Source: Ideonella_A intermedia_A (lineage in GTDB: Bacteria > Pseudomonadota > Gammaproteobacteria > Burkholderiales > Burkholderiaceae_C). Taken from it: DNA of 64,000 nt. Positions 34,946-43,768 of this stretch are shown here, one piece after another. Positions within the stretch are counted from its first letter, which is position 1. Each line of letters begins with the position of its first letter. The position numbers were made by a program, and so were the translations under genes. Under the pieces are notes generated by a model that was given only the letters and a program-made list of their open reading frames with translations, was not told where the DNA came from and did no database searches. The DNA is taken from assembly GCA_943370175.1 (NCBI GenBank), contig CALRPU020000021.1, positions 1 through 64,000 on the forward strand. Reading direction: 5' to 3'.

Positions 34946-35848
34946 TCACTGCAGGCCGCGGTGCACGGCGAGCCAAAACGCGATGCTGACCATGCCGAGC
35001 AAGGTGGACAGCGTGACCAACCCCGCCACGTAGCCACCGTCGCCACCCATGCGCGCCGCCAGCACGTAGGCGCTGCTGGCCGTGGGCAGCGAGGCAAACG
35101 CGACCAGCACGATGGCCTGGGCGGTGGGCAGGTTCAGCAGCAGGCTCAGTCCGATCGCCACCAGCGGCAGCACCGCATGGCGAATGGTCAGCAGGCCGGC
35201 CGCCAGACCTGGCGCTGCCTTCAGGCCACCGATCTGCAGGCCGGCACCGGCGGCCATCAAGCCGATGGGCAGCGCCGCGCTGCCGATGCGCTGCAGGGTG
35301 GTTTCGGCCGCCGCGGGCAAATTCAGGCCCGCCAGGTTGGCCAGCAGGCCGGCGACGGTGGCCAGGATCAGCGGGTTGCGCAACAGCTCGCGGTGATAGG
35401 CGTGGCCACCGTGGCGCGCCAGTGGCCACACCGCGGCCACATTGCACAGCGGAACGCACAGCGCGATCAACAAGGCGGTCCAGGCCAGGCCAGGCGGCCC
35501 GGCCAAGCGCTCTGCGAGTGCCAGCGCGATGAACGAATTGAAGCGGAACGCCACCTGCGCGCCCGAAGCGTGTTGCGTGCCGGGCACGCCAGGCCAACGG
35601 CCCAAGGCCATCGCCAAGGCCACGCCCACGGCGATGGTGCCCACGCCGGCGGCGGCGAGACCCGCGGTTTGCGCCGGTTGGAGAGGGCTTTTGACGATGG
35701 CGTTGAACAACAACACCGGGAAGAACACGTAATAGACAAGCTTCTCGGCGGATTCCCAGACGCTGCGGTTCAAGGCGGTGGCGCGGCAGATCACGAAGCC
35801 GCTGAGGATGAGGAGGAAGTCGGGCAGCAGCAACCAGGCAAAGCTCAT
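34946..35848 (-). CDS. AEC-family (auxin efflux carrier-type) transporter
   Basis: 300 residues from ATG 35848 (MSFAWLLLPDFLLILSG); the longer frame start is not plausible. About ten hydrophobic segments are arranged as two five-helix halves. Family features are the FVICRATALNRSVWESAEKLVYYVFFPVLLF opening and the central RNPLILATVAGLLAN motif, then PIGLMAAGAGLQ in the second half. AEC proteins transport small organic acids such as malonate or malate, but specificity cannot be inferred. It diverges from a Bug-family gene across 173 bp. Confidence 0.87.
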   Translation of the reverse strand: MSFAWLLLPDFLLILSGFVICRATALNRSVWESAEKLVYYVFFPVLLFNAIVKSPLQPAQTAGLAAAGVGTIAVGVALAMALGRWPGVPGTQHASGAQVAFRFNSFIALALAERLAGPPGLAWTALLIALCVPLCNVAAVWPLARHGGHAYHRELLRNPLILATVAGLLANLAGLNLPAAAETTLQRIGSAALPIGLMAAGAGLQIGGLKAAPGLAAGLLTIRHAVLPLVAIGLSLLLNLPTAQAIVLVAFASLPTASSAYVLAARMGGDGGYVAGLVTLSTLLGMVSIAFWLAVHRGLQ

Positions 35849-36021
35849 TGGTCGAGTGTGCCCGAAGGGCTCTGCCACGCGCCGCGCCGACTTGCCGGCA
35901 TACTGCGCCGCGGGTTGGCCGGGATGGCACATGCCGTCGCCTGGTTCAACAATGCTGCTGAACGCCATCCGTTTGCCCGTTCCTCGTTCCCCATCGTCGT
36001 TTTCCAGATTCAGGAGAGTTC

Positions 36022-36996
36022 ATGAAGCGCAGACCCCTTGTGACCCTGATGGCGCTGTCGGCCACCGTGTTGGCCGCCGGCGGCGCCTGGGCTCAGGCCT
36101 ATCCGAACAAGCCCGTGCGGTTGATCGTCCCGTTTGCGCCGGGTGGCACCACCGACATCGTGGCCCGCGTGGTCGCTGAAAAGCTCGGCCCCAACCTCGG
36201 CCAGCAGGTGGTGGTTGAAAACAAGGCCGGTGGCGGCGGCTCCATCGGCGCGCTGGAACTCATCAAGTCGGCCCCGGACGGCTACACGCTGGGCATGGCC
36301 ACGGTGTCGACCACCGCGGCCAACCCGGCCATCAACACCAAGATCGGCTACAACCCGCTGACCGACTTCCTGCCAGTCATCAACATCGCGGCCACGCCGA
36401 ACGTGATCGCGGTGCACCCAAGCTTTCCGGCCAAGGACTACAAGGGTTTCGTGGACGCCCTGAAGAAGAACCCGGGCAAGTTCAGTTATGCGAGCTCGGG
36501 CACCGGCGGCATCGGCCACCTGCAGACCGAGCTGTTCAAGAGCTTGTCGGGCACCTTCATGACCCACATCCCCTACCGCGGGGCAGGCCCGGCCTTGAAC
36601 GACACCGTGGCCGGGCAGGTGCCGGTGATCTTCGACAACCTGCCGTCGGCCCTGCCGTTCATCAAGGACAACCGCTTGGTGCCCATCGTCGTGGCGGCGC
36701 CGCAGCGGCTGGCGGCCTTGCCGAACGTGCCGACCTTCAAAGAGGTCGGCCTTGAACCGGTGAACCGCCTGGCCTACTACGGCTTCCTGGTCCCGAAGGG
36801 CACGCCGCGCGACATCATCGACAAGATCAATGCCGCGGTGCGCAAGACGCTGGAAGACCCGGCCGTGAAGAAGCGCATCGAAGACACCGGCTCGCTCGTC
36901 GTGGGCAACACCCCCGAGCAGTTCGCCGATCAGATCAAGGCCGAGTTCGAGGTCTACCGCAGCGTGGTGGCGAAGCAGAAGCTGACGCTCGAGTGA
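36022..36996 (+). CDS. Bug-family (TctC-like) periplasmic substrate-binding protein
   Basis: 324 residues with a clear ribosome site (AGGAGA seven bases before ATG). Signal peptide MKRRPLVTLMALSATVLAAGGAWAQA is followed by YPNKPVRLIVPFAPGGTTDIVARVVAEKL, VENKAGGGGSIGALELIKSAPDGYTLGM and HIPYRGAGPALNDTVAGQVPVIFDNL, all Bug hallmarks. The ligand is unknown and no tripartite transporter membrane genes adjoin. The stop TGA overlaps the xerD start (GTGA), an odd coupling of an envelope protein to a recombinase. Confidence 0.9.
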   Translation: MKRRPLVTLMALSATVLAAGGAWAQAYPNKPVRLIVPFAPGGTTDIVARVVAEKLGPNLGQQVVVENKAGGGGSIGALELIKSAPDGYTLGMATVSTTAANPAINTKIGYNPLTDFLPVINIAATPNVIAVHPSFPAKDYKGFVDALKKNPGKFSYASSGTGGIGHLQTELFKSLSGTFMTHIPYRGAGPALNDTVAGQVPVIFDNLPSALPFIKDNRLVPIVVAAPQRLAALPNVPTFKEVGLEPVNRLAYYGFLVPKGTPRDIIDKINAAVRKTLEDPAVKKRIEDTGSLVVGNTPEQFADQIKAEFEVYRSVVAKQKLTLE

Positions 36997-37937
36997 CCGC
37001 GCTGCCCACGGCGCCGCCCGCGCCCGTGGGCGGCGTGCTCTTGCGTGCCGACAGCGCCGAGGTCATCGACCGCTTCATTGACGCGCTCTGGATCGAAGAC
37101 GGCCTCTCGCGCAACACCCTGCAAGCGTACCGGCGCGACCTGAACCTGCTTGCGCAGTGGCTGGACGCCTCGCGCGGGTTGGCGCTGTGCACCGCCAGCG
37201 AGGTCGACCTGCGGGCGTACGCGCTGCACCGCCACGGGCTCAGCAAGGCCACCAGCAGCAACCGCCGCCTGAGCGTCTTCAAGCGCTTTTTCCGGTGGGC
37301 CCTGCGCGAGCACCTGACGTCATCCGACCCCACCGTGCGCCTGGACAGCGCGCGGCAGGCGCTTCGGGTCCCGCGGACGCTGAGCGAAGCGCAGGTCGAT
37401 GCCTTGCTCGCCGCGCCCGACGTTCGCTCGCCGCTGGGCCTGCGCGACCGCGCCATGCTGGAGTTGATGTACGCGAGCGGCCTGCGGGTCAGCGAGCTGG
37501 TCGGCTTGAAGTCCGTGCACCTGGGCCTGGCCGAAGGCGCGCTGCGGGTGACAGGCAAAGGCAGCCGCGAGCGCCTGGTGCCTTTTGGCGAGGAAGCCCA
37601 TGCGTGGTTGACACGCTACCTGGCCGAGGCCCGGCCACTCATCCTGGGTGGCCTCAGCAGCGAGGCCTTGTTCGTGACCGGGCTGGGCGGCCCGATGACG
37701 CGACAGATGTTCTGGAAGCTCGTCAAACAGCATGCGCTGCGGGCCGGCGTGCACGCGCCGCTGTCGCCGCACACGCTGCGCCATGCCTTTGCCACCCACC
37801 TGCTGAACCATGGCGCTGACCTGCGGGCGGTGCAGATGCTGCTGGGCCATGCCGACATCTCCACGACGACGATCTACACCCACGTCGCCCGCGAACGTTT
37901 GCGGCAGCTACACGCGCAGCATCACCCGCGGGGCTGA
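36993..37937 (+). CDS. xerD: Tyrosine recombinase XerD
   Basis: 314 residues from GTG 36993. The N-terminal SAM-like domain covers about 22-110. Catalytic residues are Arg165 (ASGLRVSELVGL), Lys189 (VTGKGSRERLVP), His260 and Arg263 (SPHTLRHAFATHLL), His286 and the nucleophile Tyr295 (LGHADISTTTIYTHV). With XerC it resolves chromosome dimers at dif. The motif TTTIYTHVARERLRQLH favours XerD over XerC, and no xerC partner or mobile element is adjacent, so it is the housekeeping recombinase. The start overlaps the Bug gene stop. Confidence 0.93.
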   Translation: MTALPTAPPAPVGGVLLRADSAEVIDRFIDALWIEDGLSRNTLQAYRRDLNLLAQWLDASRGLALCTASEVDLRAYALHRHGLSKATSSNRRLSVFKRFFRWALREHLTSSDPTVRLDSARQALRVPRTLSEAQVDALLAAPDVRSPLGLRDRAMLELMYASGLRVSELVGLKSVHLGLAEGALRVTGKGSRERLVPFGEEAHAWLTRYLAEARPLILGGLSSEALFVTGLGGPMTRQMFWKLVKQHALRAGVHAPLSPHTLRHAFATHLLNHGADLRAVQMLLGHADISTTTIYTHVARERLRQLHAQHHPRG

Positions 37938-37968
37938 TCCCCGGCGGCGCGCCGCGCGGCATTCGGCC

Positions 37969-38940
37969 TCAGGCGGCGGCCCAGAACACGGCGAAGCGGC
38001 CTTGTTCGTCGGTCCAATGCAGAGGGCGCTGGAAGCCTGCGTCCATCAGCAACGCGGAAAAGCCCGCCACGGTGTATTTGCAGGAGTACTCGGTGTGCAG
38101 GCGCTCGCCCTGTGCGAAATGGCGTTCGCCGCCGGCCCAGCGCACGGTCTGGTCACAACGCGACTCCAGGTGCATCTCGATGCGGGTGGCCGCCACGTTG
38201 TAGTGCGCCACGTGCTGCCACAGGCGCGGCGCGAAGTTGCTGCCGATGAGGCGGTTCAAGTGCAGCAGCAGGTTCAGGTTGAACGCCGCGGTGACGCCCA
38301 GGGCGTCGTCATACGCTGGCTCCAGCATGGCCGGCGATTTGTCCAAGTCCACCCCGATCAACAGGCCGCCCCCCACGGCCTGGGCCCGCAGACCCTGCAG
38401 AAAGGCCAAGGCTTGCGCCGGCAGGAAGTTGCCGATGCTCGAGCCTGGGTAGAAAAAGACCGGTCGCCCCGTGACCAGCCCGTCAGGCAAAGCGAGCCGG
38501 CTTGAAAAATCGAGGCCGAGGCCCGTGACCTCAAGTGCGGGGTGAGCCCATTGAACGCGCCGCAATGCTTCGCGAAGAAATTCCACCGAGATGTCGACGG
38601 CGATGTAGTGCTGCGGGCGCAGCACCGGGAACAGCGACGCCGCCTTGGCACAGTTGCCCGCGCCAAGGTCGATCAGGCTGCCCACCGGGCCGATGGCCGC
38701 GGCCATCGCCTGAGCGTGGCGCGCGAAGGCGTCGGCCTCGGCCCGGGTGGGGTAGTACTCGTCCAGCTCGGTGATGGCTTCGAACAGGCGCGAGCCCAGT
38801 TGGTCGTACAGGAACTTGGGCGACACCTGCGCATGCGGCGCACTGAGGCCGGCGAGCAGTTCCAGACGGGCGGCGTCCGGGTCGTCGCGGTGGATCTGGA
38901 TGAATCGTGGCTCGCGCGGGGAGGTCGGGTGGTCGCTCAT
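37969..38940 (-). CDS. egtD: L-histidine N-alpha-methyltransferase (EgtD)
   Basis: 323 residues. SAM-dependent trimethylation of histidine to hercynine is the first step of ergothioneine synthesis. Family motifs are PKFLYDQLGSRLFEAITELDEYYPTRAE, LIDLGAGNCAKAASLF, YIAVDISVEFL, VFFYPGSSIGNFLP, LLIGVDLDKSPAMLEPAYDD, AAFNLNLLLHLNR and the C-terminal SCKYTVAGFSALLMDAGF. An EgtB sulfoxide synthase usually sits beside it, but here the neighbours are xerD and coaBC, so EgtB must be elsewhere or absent. It diverges from coaBC across 274 bp that contains a GTGCGCG/CGCGCAC hairpin (39090-39107). Confidence 0.92.
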   Translation of the reverse strand: MSDHPTSPREPRFIQIHRDDPDAARLELLAGLSAPHAQVSPKFLYDQLGSRLFEAITELDEYYPTRAEADAFARHAQAMAAAIGPVGSLIDLGAGNCAKAASLFPVLRPQHYIAVDISVEFLREALRRVQWAHPALEVTGLGLDFSSRLALPDGLVTGRPVFFYPGSSIGNFLPAQALAFLQGLRAQAVGGGLLIGVDLDKSPAMLEPAYDDALGVTAAFNLNLLLHLNRLIGSNFAPRLWQHVAHYNVAATRIEMHLESRCDQTVRWAGGERHFAQGERLHTEYSCKYTVAGFSALLMDAGFQRPLHWTDEQGRFAVFWAAA

Positions 38941-39214
38941 CGGTGGGCTGGTGGGGTCGGTGGGTGCCGTCGGCGGTGGTGGCCTGGTGAGGCGAGCGGG
39001 CGGGGCGCGCTTCGGTCATTCAAGGGTGATGCACCGGTGGTGCTAGGTTTGGTGTACGCAGCATGTCGCCGTCGGATGCACACACTGTAGTGCGCGTGCG
39101 CGCGCACGGCACGGCGGGCCGGGGTGCCGTTCGGTGACAATCGCCGCCGCGCCCCCCATTCTTCAGCCCACGGTGCGGTGCTGCCGTGCTCAGGCAGGCC
39201 CAGCCGACCACGCC

Positions 39215-40507
39215 ATGACCGCCTCAGGCCCACGCCCCCTCGACCCGACCGATTTGCCCGCGACCGCACCGTCCGCCACGCCACTGCAAGGTCGTGAACT
39301 GGTGCTGGGATTGTCGGGGGGCATCGCCTGCTACAAGGCGGCCGAGCTGCTGAGGCGGTTGATCAAGGCGGGCGCCGGCGTTCAGGTGGTGATGACCGCG
39401 TCGGCGGAGCGCTTCATCACCCCGCTGACGATGCAGGCCCTGTCGAACCGCAGCGTGGCCACCAGCCAGTGGGACGCCCGCGAGGCCAACGCCATGCCCC
39501 ACATCAATTTCACCCGGCACGCCGACGCCGTGGTGGTGGCCCCGGCGAGCGCGGACTTTTTGGCGCGCCTGGCGCAGGGAAGGGCCGACGAACTGCTGAG
39601 CCTGCTGTGCCTGGCCCGCCCCATCGAGCGCTGCGCCTTGCTGGTGGCGCCGGCCATGAACCGCGAGATGTGGCAGCACCCCGCCACCCAGCGCAACATC
39701 GCGCAGCTCGTGGCCGATGGCGCCACGGTGCTGGGGCCTGGCCACGGCGACCAGGCCTGCGGCGAGGTGGGAGACGGGCGCATGCTCGAGCCCGAAGCGC
39801 TGCTGGACGGCATCACCGCCCACTTCCAACCCAAGCTGTTGCGTGGCCAGCGGGTGTTGATCACCGCGGGACCGACTTTCGAGCCCATCGACCCTGTGCG
39901 CGGCATCACCAACCGGTCCAGCGGCAAGATGGGATTTGCCATCGCCCGGGCAGCGCGCGAGGCCGGTGCCGAGGTCACCCTGGTGGCCGGCCCGGTGCAC
40001 CTGCCCACGCCCCAGGGCGTGCAGCGCGTGGACGTGCAAACGGCACAGGACATGTTGGAGCGCGTGCTGGCCGCCGTCCCTCACCACGACGTGTTCATTG
40101 CCACGGCCGCTGTGGCCGACTGGCGGCCTGCGGCGCTGAGCGAGCACAAGATCAAGAAGAACGGCAGCAAGCAGCCGCCGGTGTTCGAGCTGACCGAAAA
40201 CCCCGACATCCTCGCGGCGGTGGCCCGTCTGGCCGCTGATGGTCCCCGAAAGCGCCCGTTCTGCGTGGGATTTGCGGCAGAGAGCCAGGACCTGCTCCAC
40301 CACGCCCGCGAAAAGCTGCAGCGCAAGCAGGTGCCCTTGATCGTCGGCAACCTCGGGCCAGCAACGTTCGGACAGGACGACAACGAGCTGCTGCTGGTCG
40401 ACGCCGCCGGCCACCGCACGCTGCCCCAGGCCGACAAGCTGAGCCTGGCACGTCAACTGGTGGCGGACATCGCCCGTCGGCTGGCCGCCGACGCGACCGG
40501 CGCTTGA
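39215..40507 (+). CDS. coaBC: Bifunctional phosphopantothenoylcysteine decarboxylase / phosphopantothenate-cysteine ligase
   Basis: 430 residues from ATG 39215 (MTASGPRP); the earlier in-frame ATG at 39134 adds a Cys/Arg-rich stretch and is less likely. The CoaC half has LGLSGGIACYKAAELLRRL, the catalytic His in MPHINFTRHAD, APAMNREMW and Cys in DQACGEVGDGRM. The CoaB half has ITAGPTFEPIDPVRGITNRSSGKMG, ATAAVADWRP, KIKK and GFAAES. It carries out two steps of coenzyme A biosynthesis. dut follows 41 bp downstream, a conserved pairing in many bacteria, so the two are likely cotranscribed. Confidence 0.95.
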   Translation: MTASGPRPLDPTDLPATAPSATPLQGRELVLGLSGGIACYKAAELLRRLIKAGAGVQVVMTASAERFITPLTMQALSNRSVATSQWDAREANAMPHINFTRHADAVVVAPASADFLARLAQGRADELLSLLCLARPIERCALLVAPAMNREMWQHPATQRNIAQLVADGATVLGPGHGDQACGEVGDGRMLEPEALLDGITAHFQPKLLRGQRVLITAGPTFEPIDPVRGITNRSSGKMGFAIARAAREAGAEVTLVAGPVHLPTPQGVQRVDVQTAQDMLERVLAAVPHHDVFIATAAVADWRPAALSEHKIKKNGSKQPPVFELTENPDILAAVARLAADGPRKRPFCVGFAAESQDLLHHAREKLQRKQVPLIVGNLGPATFGQDDNELLLVDAAGHRTLPQADKLSLARQLVADIARRLAADATGA

Positions 40508-40547
40508 TCCCCCCATCGCCCCCTCACTTTCCCACGACCCGCCCGCG

Positions 40548-40997
40548 ATGACCCTGATCGATGTTCGAGTGCTCGACCCGCGCCTTGCCGCGCTGATGCC
40601 GGCCTACGCCACCCCCGGCAGCGCGGGCCTGGACCTGCGCGCTGCCCTGGACGCGCCACTGACGCTGGCCGCTGGCGCGGTGAGCCTGATCCCCACCGGT
40701 TTGGCGGTGCACCTGCGCGACCCGGGCTTGGCCGCGATGCTGCTGCCGCGGTCGGGCCTGGGCCACAAGCATGGGATCGTGCTGGGCAATCTGGTGGGCC
40801 TGATCGACTCGGATTACCAAGGGCCGCTGATGGTCAGCTTGTGGAACCGCGGTTCGCAAGACCACACGGTGCAGCCGCTGGACCGCATTGCCCAGATGGT
40901 CATCGTGCCCGTGGTGCAGGCCAGCTTCCGCGTGGTCGACCAGTTTGGTGCCAGTGACCGGGGTCAGGGCGGGTTTGGGTCCACGGGCACCGGTTGA
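40548..40997 (+). CDS. dut: dUTP diphosphatase
   Basis: 149 residues, the normal length of trimeric dUTPases. The five conserved motifs are visible: TPGSAGLDLRA, PRSGLGHKHGIVLGN, GLIDSDYQGPLMVSLWNRG, DRIAQMVIVPV and the C-terminal arm GASDRGQGGFGSTG. It hydrolyses dUTP to dUMP to keep uracil out of DNA. It follows coaBC and ends 22 bp before the convergent FKBP gene. Confidence 0.96.
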   Translation: MTLIDVRVLDPRLAALMPAYATPGSAGLDLRAALDAPLTLAAGAVSLIPTGLAVHLRDPGLAAMLLPRSGLGHKHGIVLGNLVGLIDSDYQGPLMVSLWNRGSQDHTVQPLDRIAQMVIVPVVQASFRVVDQFGASDRGQGGFGSTGTG

Positions 40998-41018
40998 GGT
41001 GCCGATCCGGCCGAACTG

Positions 41019-41540
41019 TCAGTGCAACTGCTGGCTGGGTGGGTGGGCTTGCAGCACGCTGAGCGCCGGGCTGCCCACGCTGCCGTTGTCCACTTCCTCC
41101 GCGCTGGCCTCCCGGACGGCGCGCACGGTCAGGTTCAGACGCAAGGCCACGCCGGCCAGCGGGTGGTTGCCATCCAGCACCACGTGCTCGGGGTAGACCT
41201 CGGTCACCGTGTAGATGGCGTCGCTCACAAGGTCCGGTGTGGTGGCGCCTTCGGGCGGGCCGTCGAACTGCATGCCAGGCTCGACCCCGTCAGGGAACAA
41301 AGCGCGGTCCTCGAAGAAAACGAGGTCGGCGTTGTAGTCGCCGAACGCGTGTTCGGGCTCGAGGTGCAGCTGGGCCTGGTAACCGACTTCCTGGTCGATC
41401 AGCGCTTCTTCGACTTTGGGAAGCAGGTCGTCGCCGCCCACGAAGAACTCGACCGGTTCTGTCAATTCATCGATCAACTGGCCTTGGGCGTCTTCCAGGC
41501 GCCACACCAGGCTGACCACGCAAGGGGGTGTGATGAGCAT
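41019..41540 (-). CDS. FKBP-type peptidyl-prolyl isomerase (SlyD-like)
   Basis: 173 residues. VSLVWRLEDAQGQLIDE and VEFFVGGDDLLPKVEEALIDQEVG are the FKBP halves. The inserted chaperone flap is AQLHLEPEHAFGDYNADLVFFEDRALFPDGVEPGMQF. The segment HVVLDGNHPLAGVALRLNLTVRAV closes the fold. The His-rich metal-binding tail of SlyD is missing; only a short Gln/His end remains. It catalyses prolyl isomerisation in the cytoplasm. Divergent from the oxygenase gene with 56 bp between starts. Confidence 0.9.
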   Translation of the reverse strand: MLITPPCVVSLVWRLEDAQGQLIDELTEPVEFFVGGDDLLPKVEEALIDQEVGYQAQLHLEPEHAFGDYNADLVFFEDRALFPDGVEPGMQFDGPPEGATTPDLVSDAIYTVTEVYPEHVVLDGNHPLAGVALRLNLTVRAVREASAEEVDNGSVGSPALSVLQAHPPSQQLH

Positions 41541-41596
41541 CAGGAGATGATCTCACAGCGGGTGGGCCGGGGCGCCGGGCGTCGCACAATCCAGGG

Positions 41597-42775
41597 ATGT
41601 CTTCGCACCACGATCCCTCTTTGGCCACGCCCTTGCTGGGCGGCCTGAGCCCGCAGCAGTTCATGCGCCGCCACTGGCAGAAAAAGCCCCTGCTGGTGCG
41701 CCAGGCCTTGCCCGGCATCGCGCCGCCGGTCACCCGCAGCGACCTGTTCGAACTGGCCGCGCGCGAGCACGTCGAGTCGCGCCTGGTTCGTCACCACGAG
41801 GGCCGCTGGCACCTGAAGCACGGCCCCTTGCCGCGGCGCGCCCTGCCGCCGCTGAACCGGCGCGCGTGGACCCTGCTCGTTCAGGGCCTGGACCTGCACA
41901 GCCCGGCGGCCCGCGCGCTGATGGACCGCTTCCGTTTCATTCCCGACGCCCGACTCGACGACCTGATGCTGTCCTATGCCACCGATGGCGGCGGCGTGGG
42001 TCCCCATGTGGATTCCTACGATGTGTTCCTGATCCAGGTCCATGGGCGCCGCCGCTGGCGCATCGGCCCGCTGACCGACCCGACTCTGGAGCCCGGCCTG
42101 CCCCTGAAGGTGCTGGCCCATTTCGAGGCCGAAGAGGAATGGGTGCTGGAGCCCGGCGACATGCTCTACCTGCCGCCGCGCTGGGCCCATGACGGTGTCG
42201 CAGACGGCGAATGCATGACCTGTTCGGTCGGTTTTCGCGCCGCGCCGCGCGATGAGTTCGCCCGCGAGGTGCTGCAGCGCTGCCTGGACGCGGCCGCAGA
42301 CGAGGCGGACGCCGTCACGACGGCGGTGCCGACCGCCGGACCGGTCAAGGGGCTGTACCGCGACCCCACCCAGCCCGCCACCGAGCACCCTGCGGCCGTC
42401 CCGGGGGCCATGTTGGCCTTCGCCGAAGACGCCGTGCGCCGCTTGGTCGACGACCGGCGCGCCTTGGCCTGTTCCCTCGGCGAGTGGCTGAGCGAGCCCA
42501 AGCCTCAGGTATGGTTTGACGACGGCATGGCCTTGGCGCCACAGTGCGGTGTGGTGCTGGACCGCCGCACCCGCATGCTGTGGGACGATTGGCATGTGTT
42601 CATCAATGGCGAGTCTTTCAGCGCCGCCGGCCGCGACGCCACCCTGATGCGGCGGTTGGCCGACGAGCGGGGTCTGACGGCCAGGGAGCGTGCCGGGCTC
42701 AGCCCGGCCGCTGCGGACCTGCTGGATGACTGGGCCCAGGCTGGCTGGGTTCACGGGGAGACCGCCGCTGGGTGA
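41597..42775 (+). CDS. roxA: Cupin/JmjC ribosomal oxygenase, RoxA (YcfD)-like
   Basis: 392 residues. An Fe(II)/2-oxoglutarate oxygenase: the metal ligands are His and Asp in VGPHVDSYDVFLIQVHGRRRWRIG and the distal His in YLPPRWAHDGVA. The N-terminal LGGLSPQQFMRRHWQKKPLLVRQALPG and the RFRFIPDARLDDLMLSYATDGGG segment match the YcfD/RoxA family, which hydroxylates an arginine of ribosomal protein L16. A dimerisation helix region and a winged C-terminal domain follow. The next gene begins inside its stop codon (GTGA). Confidence 0.88.
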   Translation: MSSHHDPSLATPLLGGLSPQQFMRRHWQKKPLLVRQALPGIAPPVTRSDLFELAAREHVESRLVRHHEGRWHLKHGPLPRRALPPLNRRAWTLLVQGLDLHSPAARALMDRFRFIPDARLDDLMLSYATDGGGVGPHVDSYDVFLIQVHGRRRWRIGPLTDPTLEPGLPLKVLAHFEAEEEWVLEPGDMLYLPPRWAHDGVADGECMTCSVGFRAAPRDEFAREVLQRCLDAAADEADAVTTAVPTAGPVKGLYRDPTQPATEHPAAVPGAMLAFAEDAVRRLVDDRRALACSLGEWLSEPKPQVWFDDGMALAPQCGVVLDRRTRMLWDDWHVFINGESFSAAGRDATLMRRLADERGLTARERAGLSPAAADLLDDWAQAGWVHGETAAG

Positions 42776-43374
42776 GGCGTGAAGCGAGGTGCAATGTGAA
42801 TGGTGAATCCTCCGCCTCGCCCGACGAGGCACCCCTGGCTCGGCCTTCGGACGGCGCCAATGGCGCCCGTGATGACCGCGCCGCACCCGGCCCGGCGGCG
42901 GCGCGGCACTTTTTGTCCCGCAAGGACTTTCAGCAGTCGTTCCGTGACGCCCTGGCGCAGCTTGCGCGCCAAGGCTGCCGTGAGGTGTTCTTGTGTGACC
43001 GGGACTTCAAGGACTGGCCACTTGGCGAACGGGCCGCGGTCGACGACTTGACGCGCTGGGCGATGTCACACCGCCGCCTGACCGTGCTGGCGGCGAGCTT
43101 CGACACGGTTCAGCGCGACCACCCACGTTGGGTGAACTGGCGACGGCAATGGTCGCATGTGGTGCATTGCCGCCAGGTGGACGAGTCTGACGCACCCACC
43201 ATCCCCACCATGGTGCTTGCGCCTGGCGTGCTGAGCTTGCGTGTGCACGATCCAGTGCGCTTTCGGGGGCGTTTGTCCTTCGAGCTGTCCGATGGGGTGC
43301 GTGATCGCGACGACCTTGACGCGTTTTTGCAACGTTCGCACGAGGCCTTTCCCGTCACCAATCTGGGTCTTTAG
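42772..43374 (+). CDS. Uncharacterised DUF7931-like protein
   Basis: 200 residues if it starts at the GTG overlapping the previous stop; GTG at 42796 is an alternative. The first 45 residues are Ala/Pro/Gly-rich and look disordered. The core starts at FLSRKDFQQSFRDALAQLARQGCREVFLCDRDFKDWPLGE and continues with LTVLAASFDTVQRDHPRWVNWRRQWSHVVHCRQ. It resembles a short phospholipase-D-like or DUF7931 domain that Burkholderiales genomes encode after the RoxA gene. It lacks a visible HKD motif. Function unknown; coupling to RoxA suggests a related role. Confidence 0.7.
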   Translation: MRREARCNVNGESSASPDEAPLARPSDGANGARDDRAAPGPAAARHFLSRKDFQQSFRDALAQLARQGCREVFLCDRDFKDWPLGERAAVDDLTRWAMSHRRLTVLAASFDTVQRDHPRWVNWRRQWSHVVHCRQVDESDAPTIPTMVLAPGVLSLRVHDPVRFRGRLSFELSDGVRDRDDLDAFLQRSHEAFPVTNLGL

Positions 43375-43399
43375 GGTAGCTACCTATAAGCCGTATAAT
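43371..43399 (+). promoter_or_regulatory. Sigma-70-type promoter of the small lipoprotein gene
   Basis: A perfect -10 box TATAAT at 43394-43399 lies 17 bases after a weak -35 candidate TTAGGG (43371-43376). In a 70 percent GC genome this A+T-rich stretch stands out. Predicted transcription start is near 43406. It overlaps the end of the preceding gene. Confidence 0.6.
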
Positions 43400-43405
43400 A
43401 GAAGG

Positions 43406-43529
43406 CTAGGCACTGGAAAGGCTCGGGCTTTCCCTGCCTGTGAGCGTTGAGATTTTGCGGGCCCTGAGAGGGTTCTCAGGGTCTCACATTTACCGGTATA
43501 TGTTCGACCTTTTAGACACGAGGAAAACT
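43406..43529 (+). promoter_or_regulatory. Structured 5' leader with two stem-loops
   Basis: From the predicted start of transcription to the ATG there are about 124 bases without an obvious ORF. Stem-loop 1 (43408-43439) pairs AGGCA with TGCCT and GGAAAG with CTTTCC around GCTCGGG, almost at the 5' end. Stem-loop 2 (43448-43486) has a perfect inner stem CCCTGAGA/TCTCAGGG with loop GGGT, plus an outer TGAGA/TCTCA clamp. The ribosome site AGGA (43521-43524) is left in a single-stranded A-rich stretch. Could stabilise the mRNA or act as a cis regulator or sRNA source. Confidence 0.5.
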
Positions 43530-43748
43530 ATGAAATCGTCGCTCCTGTTGGCTTCCCTGGTTGCTGCCGTCGCTCTCGCCGCTTGCGGCAAGAAGGAAGA
43601 GGCTCCTGCTGCCCCGGCAGCCGCTCCGATGGCCGCCCCGGCCGCTCCCGCCGCTGAGGCCAGCGCCCCCGCTGCCGCCGACGCTGCCAGCGCCGCCGCC
43701 AGTGCGCCGGCCGCTGCCGACGCTGCCGCTTCGGGCGCCAGCAAGTAA
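43530..43748 (+). CDS. Small Ala/Pro-rich lipoprotein
   Basis: 72 residues from ATG 43530, preceded by ACGAGGAAAACT. Signal peptide MKSSLLLASLVAAVALAACGK ends with lipobox LAAC (Cys20). The mature part is only about 52 residues, starts GKKEEAP and then consists almost wholly of Ala, Pro, Ser with a few Asp/Glu, typical of a flexible envelope tether. The longer in-frame start at 43440 would place the leader hairpin inside the coding region and destroy the signal peptide. The gene has its own promoter, leader and terminator, suggesting high, independent expression. Function is unknown. Confidence 0.8.
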   Translation: MKSSLLLASLVAAVALAACGKKEEAPAAPAAAPMAAPAAPAAEASAPAAADAASAAASAPAAADAAASGASK

Positions 43749-43768
43749 GACCGTTTCATCGGTGCATC

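Noticed and set aside
36993..37937. The tyrosine recombinase as an integrase of a mobile island
   Set aside because: The sequence is XerD-like, starts inside an ordinary Bug gene and no att repeats, tRNA or phage genes flank it.
39090..39107. GTGCGCG/CGCGCAC hairpin between egtD and coaBC as a riboswitch
   Set aside because: A short GC-only stem in a GC-rich genome; no conserved riboswitch core is recognisable.
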